NCBI GenBank assembly: GCA_020721745.1
Contig: DYMC01000052.1
Location: forward strand, 1-13,573
Reading direction: 5' to 3'
DNA length: 13,573 bases
DNA from: Lentisphaera sp.
GTDB taxonomy: Bacteria; Verrucomicrobiota; Lentisphaeria; Victivallales; GWF2-50-93
This document shows positions 7,578 to 13,573 of the stretch, in pieces (the first letter of the stretch is position 1; every line of letters begins with the position of its first letter). The translations under genes were made by a program, and so were the position numbers. The notes beneath the pieces were generated by a model that searched no databases, was not told where the DNA came from, and was given only the letters and a program-made list of their open reading frames with translations.

Positions 7578-7608
7578 CGAAGCTCCGTGATTTTACGGTG
7601 GTGCTTCG
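7578..7608. terminator. Hairpin downstream of trpS (weak terminator candidate)
   Basis: CGAAGC (7578-7583) pairs with GCTTCG (7603-7608), and inside it CCGT (7585-7588) pairs with ACGG (7595-7598). The hairpin lies 9 nt beyond the trpS stop codon on the minus strand. No U-run follows in the trpS direction, so intrinsic termination is uncertain. Confidence 0.35.
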
Positions 7609-7616
7609 CTGGCGCA

Positions 7617-8588
7617 TCATCCCCCGATGCCCGCTGCCTTGCGGATTTCGCGCATTGTGTCCTGGGCGACTGCTCTGGCCTTCCGCGCTCCGTCGGCGAG
7701 TATTCCCTCCACCCGGGCGGGGTCCTTCAGGTATTCGGACCTCTTGTCCCTGAACGGACGGAAATGCTCCCAGTATATCTCGAACAGCTCCTTCTTCGCG
7801 TGGCCATAGCCGTAGCCGCCCTTTCTCAGCTTTTCGGCCATCTCCGCGGCTTTTCCCCCGTCCACAAAGAGCTTGTAGAGGAGGAAGGGGGTGCATTCGT
7901 CAGGATTCTTCGGATCGTCCAGGCCCTTCGAATCGGTGACTATCCCCATGACCTTCTTCCTGAGCTCCTTCTCGTCGCCGAAAAGCTCTATTGTGTTGCC
8001 ATAGCTCTTCGACATCTTCTCTCCGTCGGTCCCGGGAACTATGGCTGTGGAATCCCTTATGATCGGCTCGGGGATGGCGAGGATGTCGCCATAGCGGTTG
8101 TTGAAGCGGACCGCTATGTCGCGGGTCACCTCGAGATGCTGCTTCTGGTCCCTGCCGACCGGCACCAGGGTGGACTTGTAGATCAGTATGTCCGCCGCCA
8201 TCAGGACCGGATACGCGAAGAGCCCGTGGTTTGGCACCATCCCCTTGGAAGTCTTGTCCTTGTAGCTGTGGCATCTCTCGAGGAGGCCCATGGAGGTCTG
8301 GCAGCTCAGTATCCAGGCAAGCTCGGTCACTTCGGGGACCTCCGACTGCCTGAAGAATATCGTCTTAGCAGGATCGAGCCCGCAGGAGAGGAAGTCCAGC
8401 GCCACATTGAAGCTGTTGCGGCGCAGATCCTCCGGGGCCATTGACGAGGTCAGCGCGTGGAGGTCGGCGATGAAGAGATACGTCTCCCCTTCGCCCTGGA
8501 GCTCTATGGCCGGCTTCATCATCCCGAAATAGTTGCCCAGATGCACGTCCCCTGTCGGCTGGATGCCGGAAAGTATTCTCTTTTTCAT
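7617..8588 (-). CDS. trpS: Tryptophanyl-tRNA synthetase
   Basis: Charges tRNA-Trp with tryptophan using ATP, in the cytoplasm. The 323-aa product matches the usual length of bacterial class Ic TrpRS (about 330 aa). The HIGH-type signature appears as PTGDVHLGNY (11-20), the KMSKS loop is intact at 191-195 (GEKMSKSYGNTI), and the conserved Rossmann-fold segments AYPVLMAADIL (125-135) and VGRDQKQH (144-151) are present. The frame runs upstream through the tRNA gene, but the protein starts at the ATG ending at 8588 (MKKRILSGIQPTG), with GAGGGA about 7 nt before it. It lies 46 nt downstream of tRNA-Leu on the same strand and is probably cotranscribed with it. Nothing resembling a T-box or trp attenuator precedes it. 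Confidence 0.97.
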   Translation of the reverse strand: MKKRILSGIQPTGDVHLGNYFGMMKPAIELQGEGETYLFIADLHALTSSMAPEDLRRNSFNVALDFLSCGLDPAKTIFFRQSEVPEVTELAWILSCQTSMGLLERCHSYKDKTSKGMVPNHGLFAYPVLMAADILIYKSTLVPVGRDQKQHLEVTRDIAVRFNNRYGDILAIPEPIIRDSTAIVPGTDGEKMSKSYGNTIELFGDEKELRKKVMGIVTDSKGLDDPKNPDECTPFLLYKLFVDGGKAAEMAEKLRKGGYGYGHAKKELFEIYWEHFRPFRDKRSEYLKDPARVEGILADGARKARAVAQDTMREIRKAAGIGG

Positions 8589-8634
8589 CCTCGGGTCCCT
8601 CGTGGGAAATTTCTGGTTTCGCATTTTAGTTGTC

Positions 8635-8721
8635 TGGTGCCGGAGGGGGGAGTCGAACCCCCATGCCCTTGCGGGCGCCAGATTTTGAGTCTGGTGCGTC
8701 TGCCAGTTCCACCACTCCGGC
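8635..8721 (-). tRNA. tRNA-Leu (anticodon CAA)
   Basis: On the minus strand a full class II tRNA folds: acceptor GCCGGAG/CTCCGGC, D-arm region GTGGTGGAACTGGCAGACGC, anticodon stem CCAGA/TCTGG around loop CTCAAAA with anticodon CAA (8687-8685), and a long variable arm GCCCGCAAGGGC typical of tRNA-Leu. The T-arm GGGGG-TTCGACT-CCCCC follows, then discriminator A and an encoded CCA end. It reads UUG codons. It stands 46 nt upstream of trpS. Confidence 0.97.
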
Positions 8722-8735
8722 GCAGTCAAAACAAC

Positions 8736-8764
8736 AATATAATCTCTGAAACGGCAGGAGCCAA
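8736..8764 (-). promoter_or_regulatory. Putative promoter of the tRNA-Leu/trpS unit
   Basis: On the minus strand TTGGCT (8764-8759) and TATATT (8741-8736) are 17 bp apart, matching the sigma-70 consensus at 4 of 6 and 5 of 6 positions. The predicted start near 8729 lies about 8 nt before the mature 5' end of the tRNA, as expected for a tRNA promoter. Confidence 0.55.
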
Positions 8765-8922
8765 TAGGAAATGGCCACTTTGGGCAAACATTCCCCTGGA
8801 CAGAGTCTGCTGGAAAAAATCAGCATACGATCCCATGGGATTATTAATACGTTGAATGGCAATTAGATACACATGAATATGCCTTCAATCGCCTTCACAT
8901 TGCTGGCGACTTCTTCAGAAAC
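8765..8922. other. Intergenic stretch with a 12-bp palindrome
   Basis: No gene is apparent. The only structure I noted is the perfect palindrome ATCCCATGGGAT at 8830-8841, which could be an operator between the divergent tRNA/trpS and acyltransferase-fusion units. The surrounding sequence is more AT-rich than the genes. Confidence 0.3.
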
Positions 8923-8951
8923 TTGAAAGCGCGATCAAGCGACAGTATGGT
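8923..8951 (+). promoter_or_regulatory. Putative promoter placing transcription start at the ATG of the downstream gene
   Basis: TTGAAA (8923-8928) and TATGGT (8946-8951) are 17 bp apart, matching consensus at 5 of 6 and 4 of 6 positions. The predicted transcription start falls at about 8958, the A of the start codon, and no ribosome-binding site precedes that ATG. A leaderless mRNA would explain both facts, but the -10 box is weak. Confidence 0.35.
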
Positions 8952-8957
8952 ATCTCC

Positions 8958-11900
8958 ATGGCAAGTAGCACTTTTGATCTACAAAATCGTTCATCTTCGC
9001 GGAAAGACAGTGATTCGGTCCTGCCTCCGCTGCTTGCCACGCAGTTTCTGGGAATTTTCAACGACCACGCCTACAAGACGGCGGCGGTCTTCGCGATAAT
9101 CGGCTCGTCCGGGGACTACTCCCGCAACGCCGCCTTTCTGGCGATGATAACGTTCGTCTACGCGCTGCCATTCATAGTGTTTCCCAGTCCGGCCGGATTT
9201 TTCTCCGACAGGTTTTCCAAGAGGAACGTCATAGTCCTGACAAAGCTTGCCGAGCTCGTAATAATGCTCCTGGCCCTTCTGTGCTTTGCGAAATTCGCAG
9301 GCTGGGGGATGATGCCGCTGATTGCCGTCATGTTTCTGATGTCGGCGCAGAGCTGTTTCTTCAGTCCGGCATACAACGGGATAATTCCTGAATTCTTCTC
9401 GGAGCGGAAGATATCCAGGGTGAACGGAATATCGGGCATGCTCAGCATGCTGGCCGTGCTTCTTGGAATGGGCCTGGGCGGACTTGTGAAGTCGCTGGCC
9501 GGAGAGAGGCTGCACTACTGCGGACTTTTCTGCACGGGTATTTCGCTGGTCGGATTTCTCGCGTCGCTCAAGGTGCAGCCTTCGCCGGCCCTGAACCCGG
9601 GGAAGAGGTGGACCTGGCTGTGGTTCAGCGACTTCATGGCCAGTCTCCGCAAGATTTTCAGGGAGAAGGCTCTCTTCATGTGCTCCCTTGGAGATGCCTA
9701 CTTCTCATCGGTCGGCATAGCGTTCCAATCGGTTCTGCTCGTATATGGCAAATTCTCGCTCGGGCTCCTCAAGGTTCCGGAGCTGGTCCTGCTCCAGCTC
9801 GTCAGCGGCCTAGGCATAGGGCTGGGCTGCTGGCTTGCCGGCAGGATTTCGGGGAGAAAGGTCGAGCTGGGGCTTGTCCCCTACGGGGCAATCGGGATAT
9901 TTGCGTTCATGCTGGCCACCCTGATTCCAGGCCCCCCTGTGCAGTTTGGCTACATAACGGTATTTCCCCTGCTCACGGTCTTTCTCCTGCTTTCCGGGGT
10001 CTCCGGAGGCCTCTTCGTGGTTCCCCTCAGGGCATACATCCAGCAGAAGAGCCCCGCGGAATGCAAGGGCGAGATAATCGCAGGCGTCAATGTGATGTCT
10101 TTCGTGGGAATAGCCGCCAGCGGGATAATTCTCTTTCTCCTCACCGCCGGAGTTCCGGAAGGGGAGCGGAGCTACCTTCAGGGGATGGAAAGGCTGAGGA
10201 TATTCGCTGTCTCGGCGAAACCGGAGCTTCTCGTCATCCTCATGTCAATCCTTACGTTGGCCGCCCTCGTGTGGGCGTGCAGGACCCTTCCCATGTTCAT
10301 GGTCCGATGCGCCGTGGTGACTCTCACGAACATAGTCTACAAGCTCAAGGTGGAGGGCGACGAGAACATCCCCGAGAGAGGCCCCGCCCTGCTCGTGTCC
10401 AACCACATATCCTTCGTGGACGGGCTGCTCATAAGCGCAGCGTCTTCGAGAATAGTCCGCTTCATGATGCATCAGGACTACTATCGCCATCCGCTTTTCC
10501 ACTATTTCGTCAAATGGGCCGGCTTCATAGAGGTTCCCGACGGAGGCAGGACTGGCGCGGTGAAGGCGATGATCGAGCGCGCCCGCGAAGCCCTCCGGAA
10601 CGGCGATGTGGTGTGCATATTCCCGGAGGGCAGGCTTACGCGCAACGGCGTGATGAGCGAATTCAAGAAGGGGTTCTCCATGCTTGTTCCCGACGGCATG
10701 GACGTGCCCATCATACCGGTCAGGCTCGGAATGATATGGGGCAGCATATTCAGCCACTACTACGGGAAGATAAAGATAAGAAAGCCGATGGAGCTGCCGC
10801 ATCCGGCATCGGTGACTATTGGCCGGCCGGTTCCGAGGGACATAAGCGCGTTTGGCCTGCGCCAGGTCATATCGGAGATGGCCGCGGATTCGGAGATGAA
10901 ACCACGCAACGAGGAGCGCACCATCCACTACCAGTTTGCGAAAATCGCAAAACGCCATCCGTTCAGGAAAACCATCTTCGAGAAGGACAAGGGGAAGGGA
11001 ATCGCCAACTTCATGCTCTTCTACAAGTCGGTTCTGCTCAGCCGCGAAATTCGCAGGCTCGACAAGTCGGACTCCGGATGCGTCGGGGTGCTCATGCCGA
11101 ACTGCATAGCCGCCGCCGCCAGCATTCTGGCCGTCCTGGACGCGGACAAGACCCCTGCCGTGCTCAACTATAGCGTTCCTCCCGGGACCATGAGGGCGGC
11201 GATTGAAAAGGCCGGGATGAAACTTGTCGTGACCAGCCGCGTCTTCATAAAAAAGGCCAGGATGGAGGAATTCCCCGAGATGGTTTTCCTCGAGGACATT
11301 GCAGCCGGAATTTCGTTGCCGCGCAAGCTCCTGTGGGGCATTCTATGCGCCGTTCTTCCCCATCAGGAGACCATGAACATTGTGGCCCCCCGCAGCCACC
11401 GCGATGTCAATTCCACGGCCGTGGTGATATTCTCCAGCGGCAGCACCGGGTCGCCGAAGGGGGTCATGCTCTCCCATAGGAACATCAACGGGGACATATA
11501 CTCCTTCCTGCGGGTGATGGGCTGGAGGCCCAGGGAGGACAAGATACTCGGGAATCTCCCGCTGTTCCACTCCTTTGGATTCACGACATCCTTCTGGCTT
11601 CCGCTGATGTCCGGAACTACGGTGGTCTATACGCCGAATCCGCTGGACATGGCCGCCGCCGCCGAGGCGGTCGAGAAGTTCCGGATAACGATCATGCTCT
11701 CGACCTGCAGTTTTCTCCAGCTCTTCATGAAGAAATGCAGGAAGGAGCAGGTGGCCTCGCTGCGCATGGTGATACTCGGAGCGGAGAAGATGAGGCAGGC
11801 CGTCGCGGAGAAATTCAAGGAGCTGACGGGAATAACACCCATAGAGGGATATGGATGCACCGAACTTTCTCCAGTAGTGTCCATCAACATATCAAACTCC

Positions 11901-12500
11901 ATACTCGAGCTCGGAACCCAGTCGGGTCCGGTCGGCAGCGCCGGCCATCCAATGCCGGGAATCTGCGTCAAGATAGGATCCCCGTCGGACTGGAGCGAAC
12001 TGCCCCAGGGTGAGGAAGGGCTTGTCCTCGTCAAAGGGGCCAACGTGATGCAGGGATATCTGAACGAGCCGGAAAAAAGCGACGAAGTAATAAGAAACGG
12101 CTGGTATAACACCGGAGACATCGGGAAAATGGACTCCGAAGGAAGAATATGGATAACAGGAAGGCTGTCGAGGTTCAGCAAGATAGCCGGCGAAATGGTC
12201 CCGCACGAGAAGATAGAGGAGGAAATACATTCCATACTTGGCAGCGAGGACAGAATCGTCGCCGTGTGCGGAATCCCGGACGAGAGGAAAGGCGAGAGGA
12301 TCGCGGTCCTGCATCTGGCCATGGACATGAGCCCGCGGCAGATAGCCGATGCGATGAGGAAAAGGAAAATTGCGAACCTGTGGATACCGGATCCCGCCGA
12401 CTTCAGGCAAATAGACCAGATGCCGCTGCTCGCCAGCGGCAAGCTGGACCTCGCAAGGCTCAATAAAATAACGGGCGAATTGTTCAAAACCCGGGTTTGA
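8958..12500 (+). CDS. aas: Fused lysophospholipid transporter / acyltransferase / acyl-ACP synthetase (LplT-Aas type)
   Basis: A 1180-aa inner-membrane protein joining three activities of lysophospholipid salvage. Residues about 22-450 form an MFS transporter with roughly 12 helices, resembling LplT, which flips lysophospholipids inward. Residues about 455-640 form a PlsC-type acyltransferase with the HX4D motif NHISFVD (482-488) and FPEGR (555-559). Residues about 660-1175 form an AMP-forming acyl-ACP synthetase with P-loop SSGSTGSPKG (826-835), GYGCTE (964-969), YNTGD (1050-1054) and the C-terminal catalytic lysine in ASGKLD (K1162). In E. coli, LplT (397 aa) and Aas (719 aa) are separate adjacent genes; here they are one chain. 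Family knowledge says Aas reacylates 2-acyl-lysophosphatidylethanolamine at position 1. All motifs are intact. ATG 8958 is used; it lacks a ribosome-binding site. ATA is used for 12 of the first 21 isoleucines. Three GCGA-N3-TCGC motifs lie inside. Confidence 0.92.
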   Translation: MASSTFDLQNRSSSRKDSDSVLPPLLATQFLGIFNDHAYKTAAVFAIIGSSGDYSRNAAFLAMITFVYALPFIVFPSPAGFFSDRFSKRNVIVLTKLAELVIMLLALLCFAKFAGWGMMPLIAVMFLMSAQSCFFSPAYNGIIPEFFSERKISRVNGISGMLSMLAVLLGMGLGGLVKSLAGERLHYCGLFCTGISLVGFLASLKVQPSPALNPGKRWTWLWFSDFMASLRKIFREKALFMCSLGDAYFSSVGIAFQSVLLVYGKFSLGLLKVPELVLLQLVSGLGIGLGCWLAGRISGRKVELGLVPYGAIGIFAFMLATLIPGPPVQFGYITVFPLLTVFLLLSGVSGGLFVVPLRAYIQQKSPAECKGEIIAGVNVMSFVGIAASGIILFLLTAGVPEGERSYLQGMERLRIFAVSAKPELLVILMSILTLAALVWACRTLPMFMVRCAVVTLTNIVYKLKVEGDENIPERGPALLVSNHISFVDGLLISAASSRIVRFMMHQDYYRHPLFHYFVKWAGFIEVPDGGRTGAVKAMIERAREALRNGDVVCIFPEGRLTRNGVMSEFKKGFSMLVPDGMDVPIIPVRLGMIWGSIFSHYYGKIKIRKPMELPHPASVTIGRPVPRDISAFGLRQVISEMAADSEMKPRNEERTIHYQFAKIAKRHPFRKTIFEKDKGKGIANFMLFYKSVLLSREIRRLDKSDSGCVGVLMPNCIAAAASILAVLDADKTPAVLNYSVPPGTMRAAIEKAGMKLVVTSRVFIKKARMEEFPEMVFLEDIAAGISLPRKLLWGILCAVLPHQETMNIVAPRSHRDVNSTAVVIFSSGSTGSPKGVMLSHRNINGDIYSFLRVMGWRPREDKILGNLPLFHSFGFTTSFWLPLMSGTTVVYTPNPLDMAAAAEAVEKFRITIMLSTCSFLQLFMKKCRKEQVASLRMVILGAEKMRQAVAEKFKELTGITPIEGYGCTELSPVVSINISNSILELGTQSGPVGSAGHPMPGICVKIGSPSDWSELPQGEEGLVLVKGANVMQGYLNEPEKSDEVIRNGWYNTGDIGKMDSEGRIWITGRLSRFSKIAGEMVPHEKIEEEIHSILGSEDRIVAVCGIPDERKGERIAVLHLAMDMSPRQIADAMRKRKIANLWIPDPADFRQIDQMPLLASGKLDLARLNKITGELFKTRV

Positions 12501-12514
12501 ATGCCACATATCCG

Positions 12515-13270
12515 ATGGATTCTATAAAGACAAGCGAATCTTGGAACGAGAGGACGGGGCTGCTCCTCGGGAATGAGCGGCTTGCGAAACTCGCAAAAGC
12601 GTCCGTGCTGGTCGTGGGCCTTGGAGGGGTCGGAGGTTTTGCGGCGGAATTCCTGTGCCGGGCCGGAATAGGAAGATTAACCCTCTGCGACTTCGACATT
12701 GTCCATCCGAGCAACAGAAACCGTCAGATTGCGGCGTTGACGGGGACAGAGGGCAGGCCAAAGGCGGACGTGATAGCCGAAAGACTGTTGCAGATAAACC
12801 CCGGGCTGGACCTTGATATAATTCCACTCCGTTTCGAGGAGGGGACCGCGGAGAAGATCCTTGCGGGGAGATACGACTACGTAGTTGATGCGATTGACAG
12901 CCTGTCCCCGAAGGTTTTTCTGATAGCGGACAGCGTGCGCATGGGCTATCCGGTCATCAGCTCGATGGGTGCCGGAGAGAAATGCGATCCGTCTCTCGTT
13001 CGCTGCTGCGACATAGAAGAATCTTATCAGTGCCCTCTCGCAAGACTTGTGCGCAAGCGTCTCCACAGGCTTGGCATAAAAGGAGGAGTGAAGGTGGTTT
13101 TTTCGCCTGAACCGCGTTTCAGCGGGAGGAAAAAGCTGATCTCTGGAGAACCTGTCGGCTCCATCTCCTACATGCCCGCGCTGTTCGGGATACACTGTGC
13201 GGCGGCGGCGATAATGGAGCTGTGCCGCCTGCAAAATTCCATGCCAGGCCACTGCCAGACTGGAAAATAA
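12515..13270 (+). CDS. tcdA: tRNA threonylcarbamoyladenosine dehydratase (TcdA/CsdL, ThiF/MoeB superfamily)
   Basis: An E1-like ATP-dependent enzyme that cyclises t6A37 of tRNAs to ct6A, working in the cytoplasm with sulfur-carrier partners in E. coli. The 251-aa protein has the nucleotide-binding loop VVGLGGVGG (33-41), the acidic strand LCDFDIVHPSNRNRQIAAL typical of TcdA, the DYVVDAIDSLSPKVFLI segment, and the family-specific CPLARLVRKRLHRLGI and VKVVFSPEP stretches. The frame also offers a TTG start at 12497, whose TTGA would overlap the upstream stop codon by 3 nt and suggest translational coupling. The ATG at 12515 is chosen because homologues begin close to the ERTGLLLG segment. Neither start has a clear ribosome-binding site. 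It is probably cotranscribed with the fusion gene, with no obvious functional link. A GCGA-N3-TCGC copy lies at 12584-12594. Confidence 0.92.
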   Translation: MDSIKTSESWNERTGLLLGNERLAKLAKASVLVVGLGGVGGFAAEFLCRAGIGRLTLCDFDIVHPSNRNRQIAALTGTEGRPKADVIAERLLQINPGLDLDIIPLRFEEGTAEKILAGRYDYVVDAIDSLSPKVFLIADSVRMGYPVISSMGAGEKCDPSLVRCCDIEESYQCPLARLVRKRLHRLGIKGGVKVVFSPEPRFSGRKKLISGEPVGSISYMPALFGIHCAAAAIMELCRLQNSMPGHCQTGK

Positions 13271-13333
13271 AAGAAAAACTGCCTGTTTCGGCAAGACTTG
13301 AGGGGAGTTGGAAAAAAGTTTGGAGGTGTAGGG

Positions 13334-13573
13334 ATGAGTTATGATCCGGAGATTCATCATAGGCGTTCGATTCGCCTGAAGGGGCATGATTATGCTGGTG
13401 GCGGGCTGTATTTTGTGACGATTTGCGCGCATCGGGAGGCGGGGGATATTTTTGCGCCGCCAGATGTTCGTGGCATGGTGGCAAAGGAATGGGAAAATGC
13501 CGTCGGGGCCCGCCTCGTGCCTGCCCATAATAAGAAGGGCACCCAGGGCGCCCACGAGGGGTGCCCGTACGTG
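13334..13573 (+). CDS. REP-associated tyrosine transposase (RAYT, IS200-like Y1 family), 5' part only
   Basis: The frame from ATG 13334 stays open to the window end (80 codons) and has a strong ribosome-binding site GGAGGT six bases upstream (13322-13327). The N-terminus, YDPEIHHRRSIRLKGHDYAG then GGLYFVTICAHRE, is the hallmark of RAYT/Y1_Tnp proteins, single-strand DNA nucleases linked to REP elements. The HUH motif and catalytic tyrosine would lie beyond the window. From about residue 60 (VGARLVPAH) the coding sequence turns into a GC-rich palindromic stretch not expected in the core fold, encoding GTQGAHEGCPYV. Its four isoleucines all use ATT, unlike the ATA-rich neighbours, consistent with mobile origin. 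Whether the full gene is intact cannot be seen. Confidence 0.85.
   Translation, partial: MSYDPEIHHRRSIRLKGHDYAGGGLYFVTICAHREAGDIFAPPDVRGMVAKEWENAVGARLVPAHNKKGTQGAHEGCPYV
13513..13566. repeat. GC-rich palindromic insert inside the RAYT gene
   Basis: GGGCACCC (13537-13544) and GGGTGCCC (13559-13566) are perfect 8-bp inverted repeats flanking the self-palindrome GGGCGCCC (13546-13553). CCTCGTG (13513-13519) pairs with CACGAGG (13553-13559). The insert keeps the transposase frame open. The right boundary lies at or past the window edge. Confidence 0.6.

Larger units (their letters stand above)
1996..12594. repeat. Dispersed GCGA-N3-TCGC palindrome, ten copies
   Basis: Copies begin at 1996, 2199, 2280, 2370, 5321, 5650, 9288, 10938, 11044 and 12584 (11 bp each). 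Spacers are AAT (five), AAA (three), AAC (one) and AGT (one, in the fic gene). Nine copies fit the longer palindrome YYGCGAAANTCGCRR. All lie inside plus-strand protein genes; none was found in the 16S, binding-protein, tRNA or trpS genes, or in intergenic DNA. Codon phase varies: seven copies read GCG AAA, two read GC GAA, one reads the third phase. Confidence 0.8.

Noticed and set aside
7365..8444. A 359-codon plus frame antisense to trpS
   Set aside because: No recognisable motifs; trpS on the other strand is complete.
8589..8729. N-terminal extension of trpS through the tRNA gene
   Set aside because: The extension translates tRNA sequence, while synthetase similarity and a good ribosome-binding site fit the ATG at 8588.
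8626..8862. Small minus-strand frame reading GVVELADAPDSKSGARKG
   Set aside because: This is a translated tRNA-Leu, a familiar false protein; the RNA gene explains it.
9608..11173. A 521-codon alternative plus frame inside the fusion gene
   Set aside because: Arg/Pro/Gly-rich composition typical of an out-of-frame shadow in GC-rich coding DNA; the overlapping frame has all expected motifs.
13280..13293. Terminator after tcdA (TGCC-TGTTTC-GGCA)
   Set aside because: Only four base pairs, and the T-rich run lies on the minus-strand side where no gene needs terminating.

Overview
The window looks like chromosomal DNA from a moderately GC-rich bacterium. The partial 16S rRNA (minus strand, positions 1 to about 920) has a signature I associate with the PVC group (Lentisphaerota, Kiritimatiellota, Verrucomicrobiota and relatives): its 5' domain begins AACGAACGCTGGCGGCGTGG, and the stretch after the 338 region reads AGTCGAGAATATTCCGC. 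I hold the group assignment loosely, because no alignment could be run. ATA (Ile) and AGG/AGA (Arg) codons are common in the housekeeping genes despite the GC richness.

Layout. (1) 1-1065: the 5' two thirds of a 16S gene on the minus strand, preceded by a leader with a boxA-like sequence, a GCGA-tetraloop hairpin and a promoter with perfect consensus boxes. (2) 1066-1469: divergent intergenic region with two phased A9 tracts, followed by a leader containing possible alternative hairpins. (3) 1470-7317: an ABC importer of the ferric-iron/spermidine/thiamine superfamily, encoded as ATPase, long solute-binding protein and fused double permease. A RhuM-Fic/Doc gene (4635-5633) with different codon usage sits between the binding protein and the permease. 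Both intergenic gaps of this operon carry related REP-like hairpin units. (4) 7314-7616: convergent intergenic region holding a 32-bp near-perfect palindrome and a 198-bp element (7350-7547) with 26-bp imperfect terminal inverted repeats and several nested internal stems. (5) 7617-8764: a minus-strand unit with its own promoter, tRNA-Leu(CAA), then trpS. (6) 8958-13270: a 1180-residue fusion of an LplT-like transporter, a PlsC-like acyltransferase and an acyl-ACP synthetase (lysophospholipid salvage), overlapping or abutting tcdA (t6A dehydratase). (7) 13334 to the end: the start of a REP-associated tyrosine transposase (RAYT) carrying a GC-rich palindromic insert, cut by the window edge.

Four signals are not explained by the genes. 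One is a dispersed 11-bp palindrome, GCGA-N3-TCGC, found ten times, always inside plus-strand protein genes and in three codon phases. The second is the 198-bp multi-stem element. The third is a pair of 29-nt REP-like units whose outer sequences are identical while their stems differ by compensatory changes. The fourth is the RAYT, which could plausibly be linked to the REP-like units. No CRISPR array, integrase or complete insertion sequence was seen.
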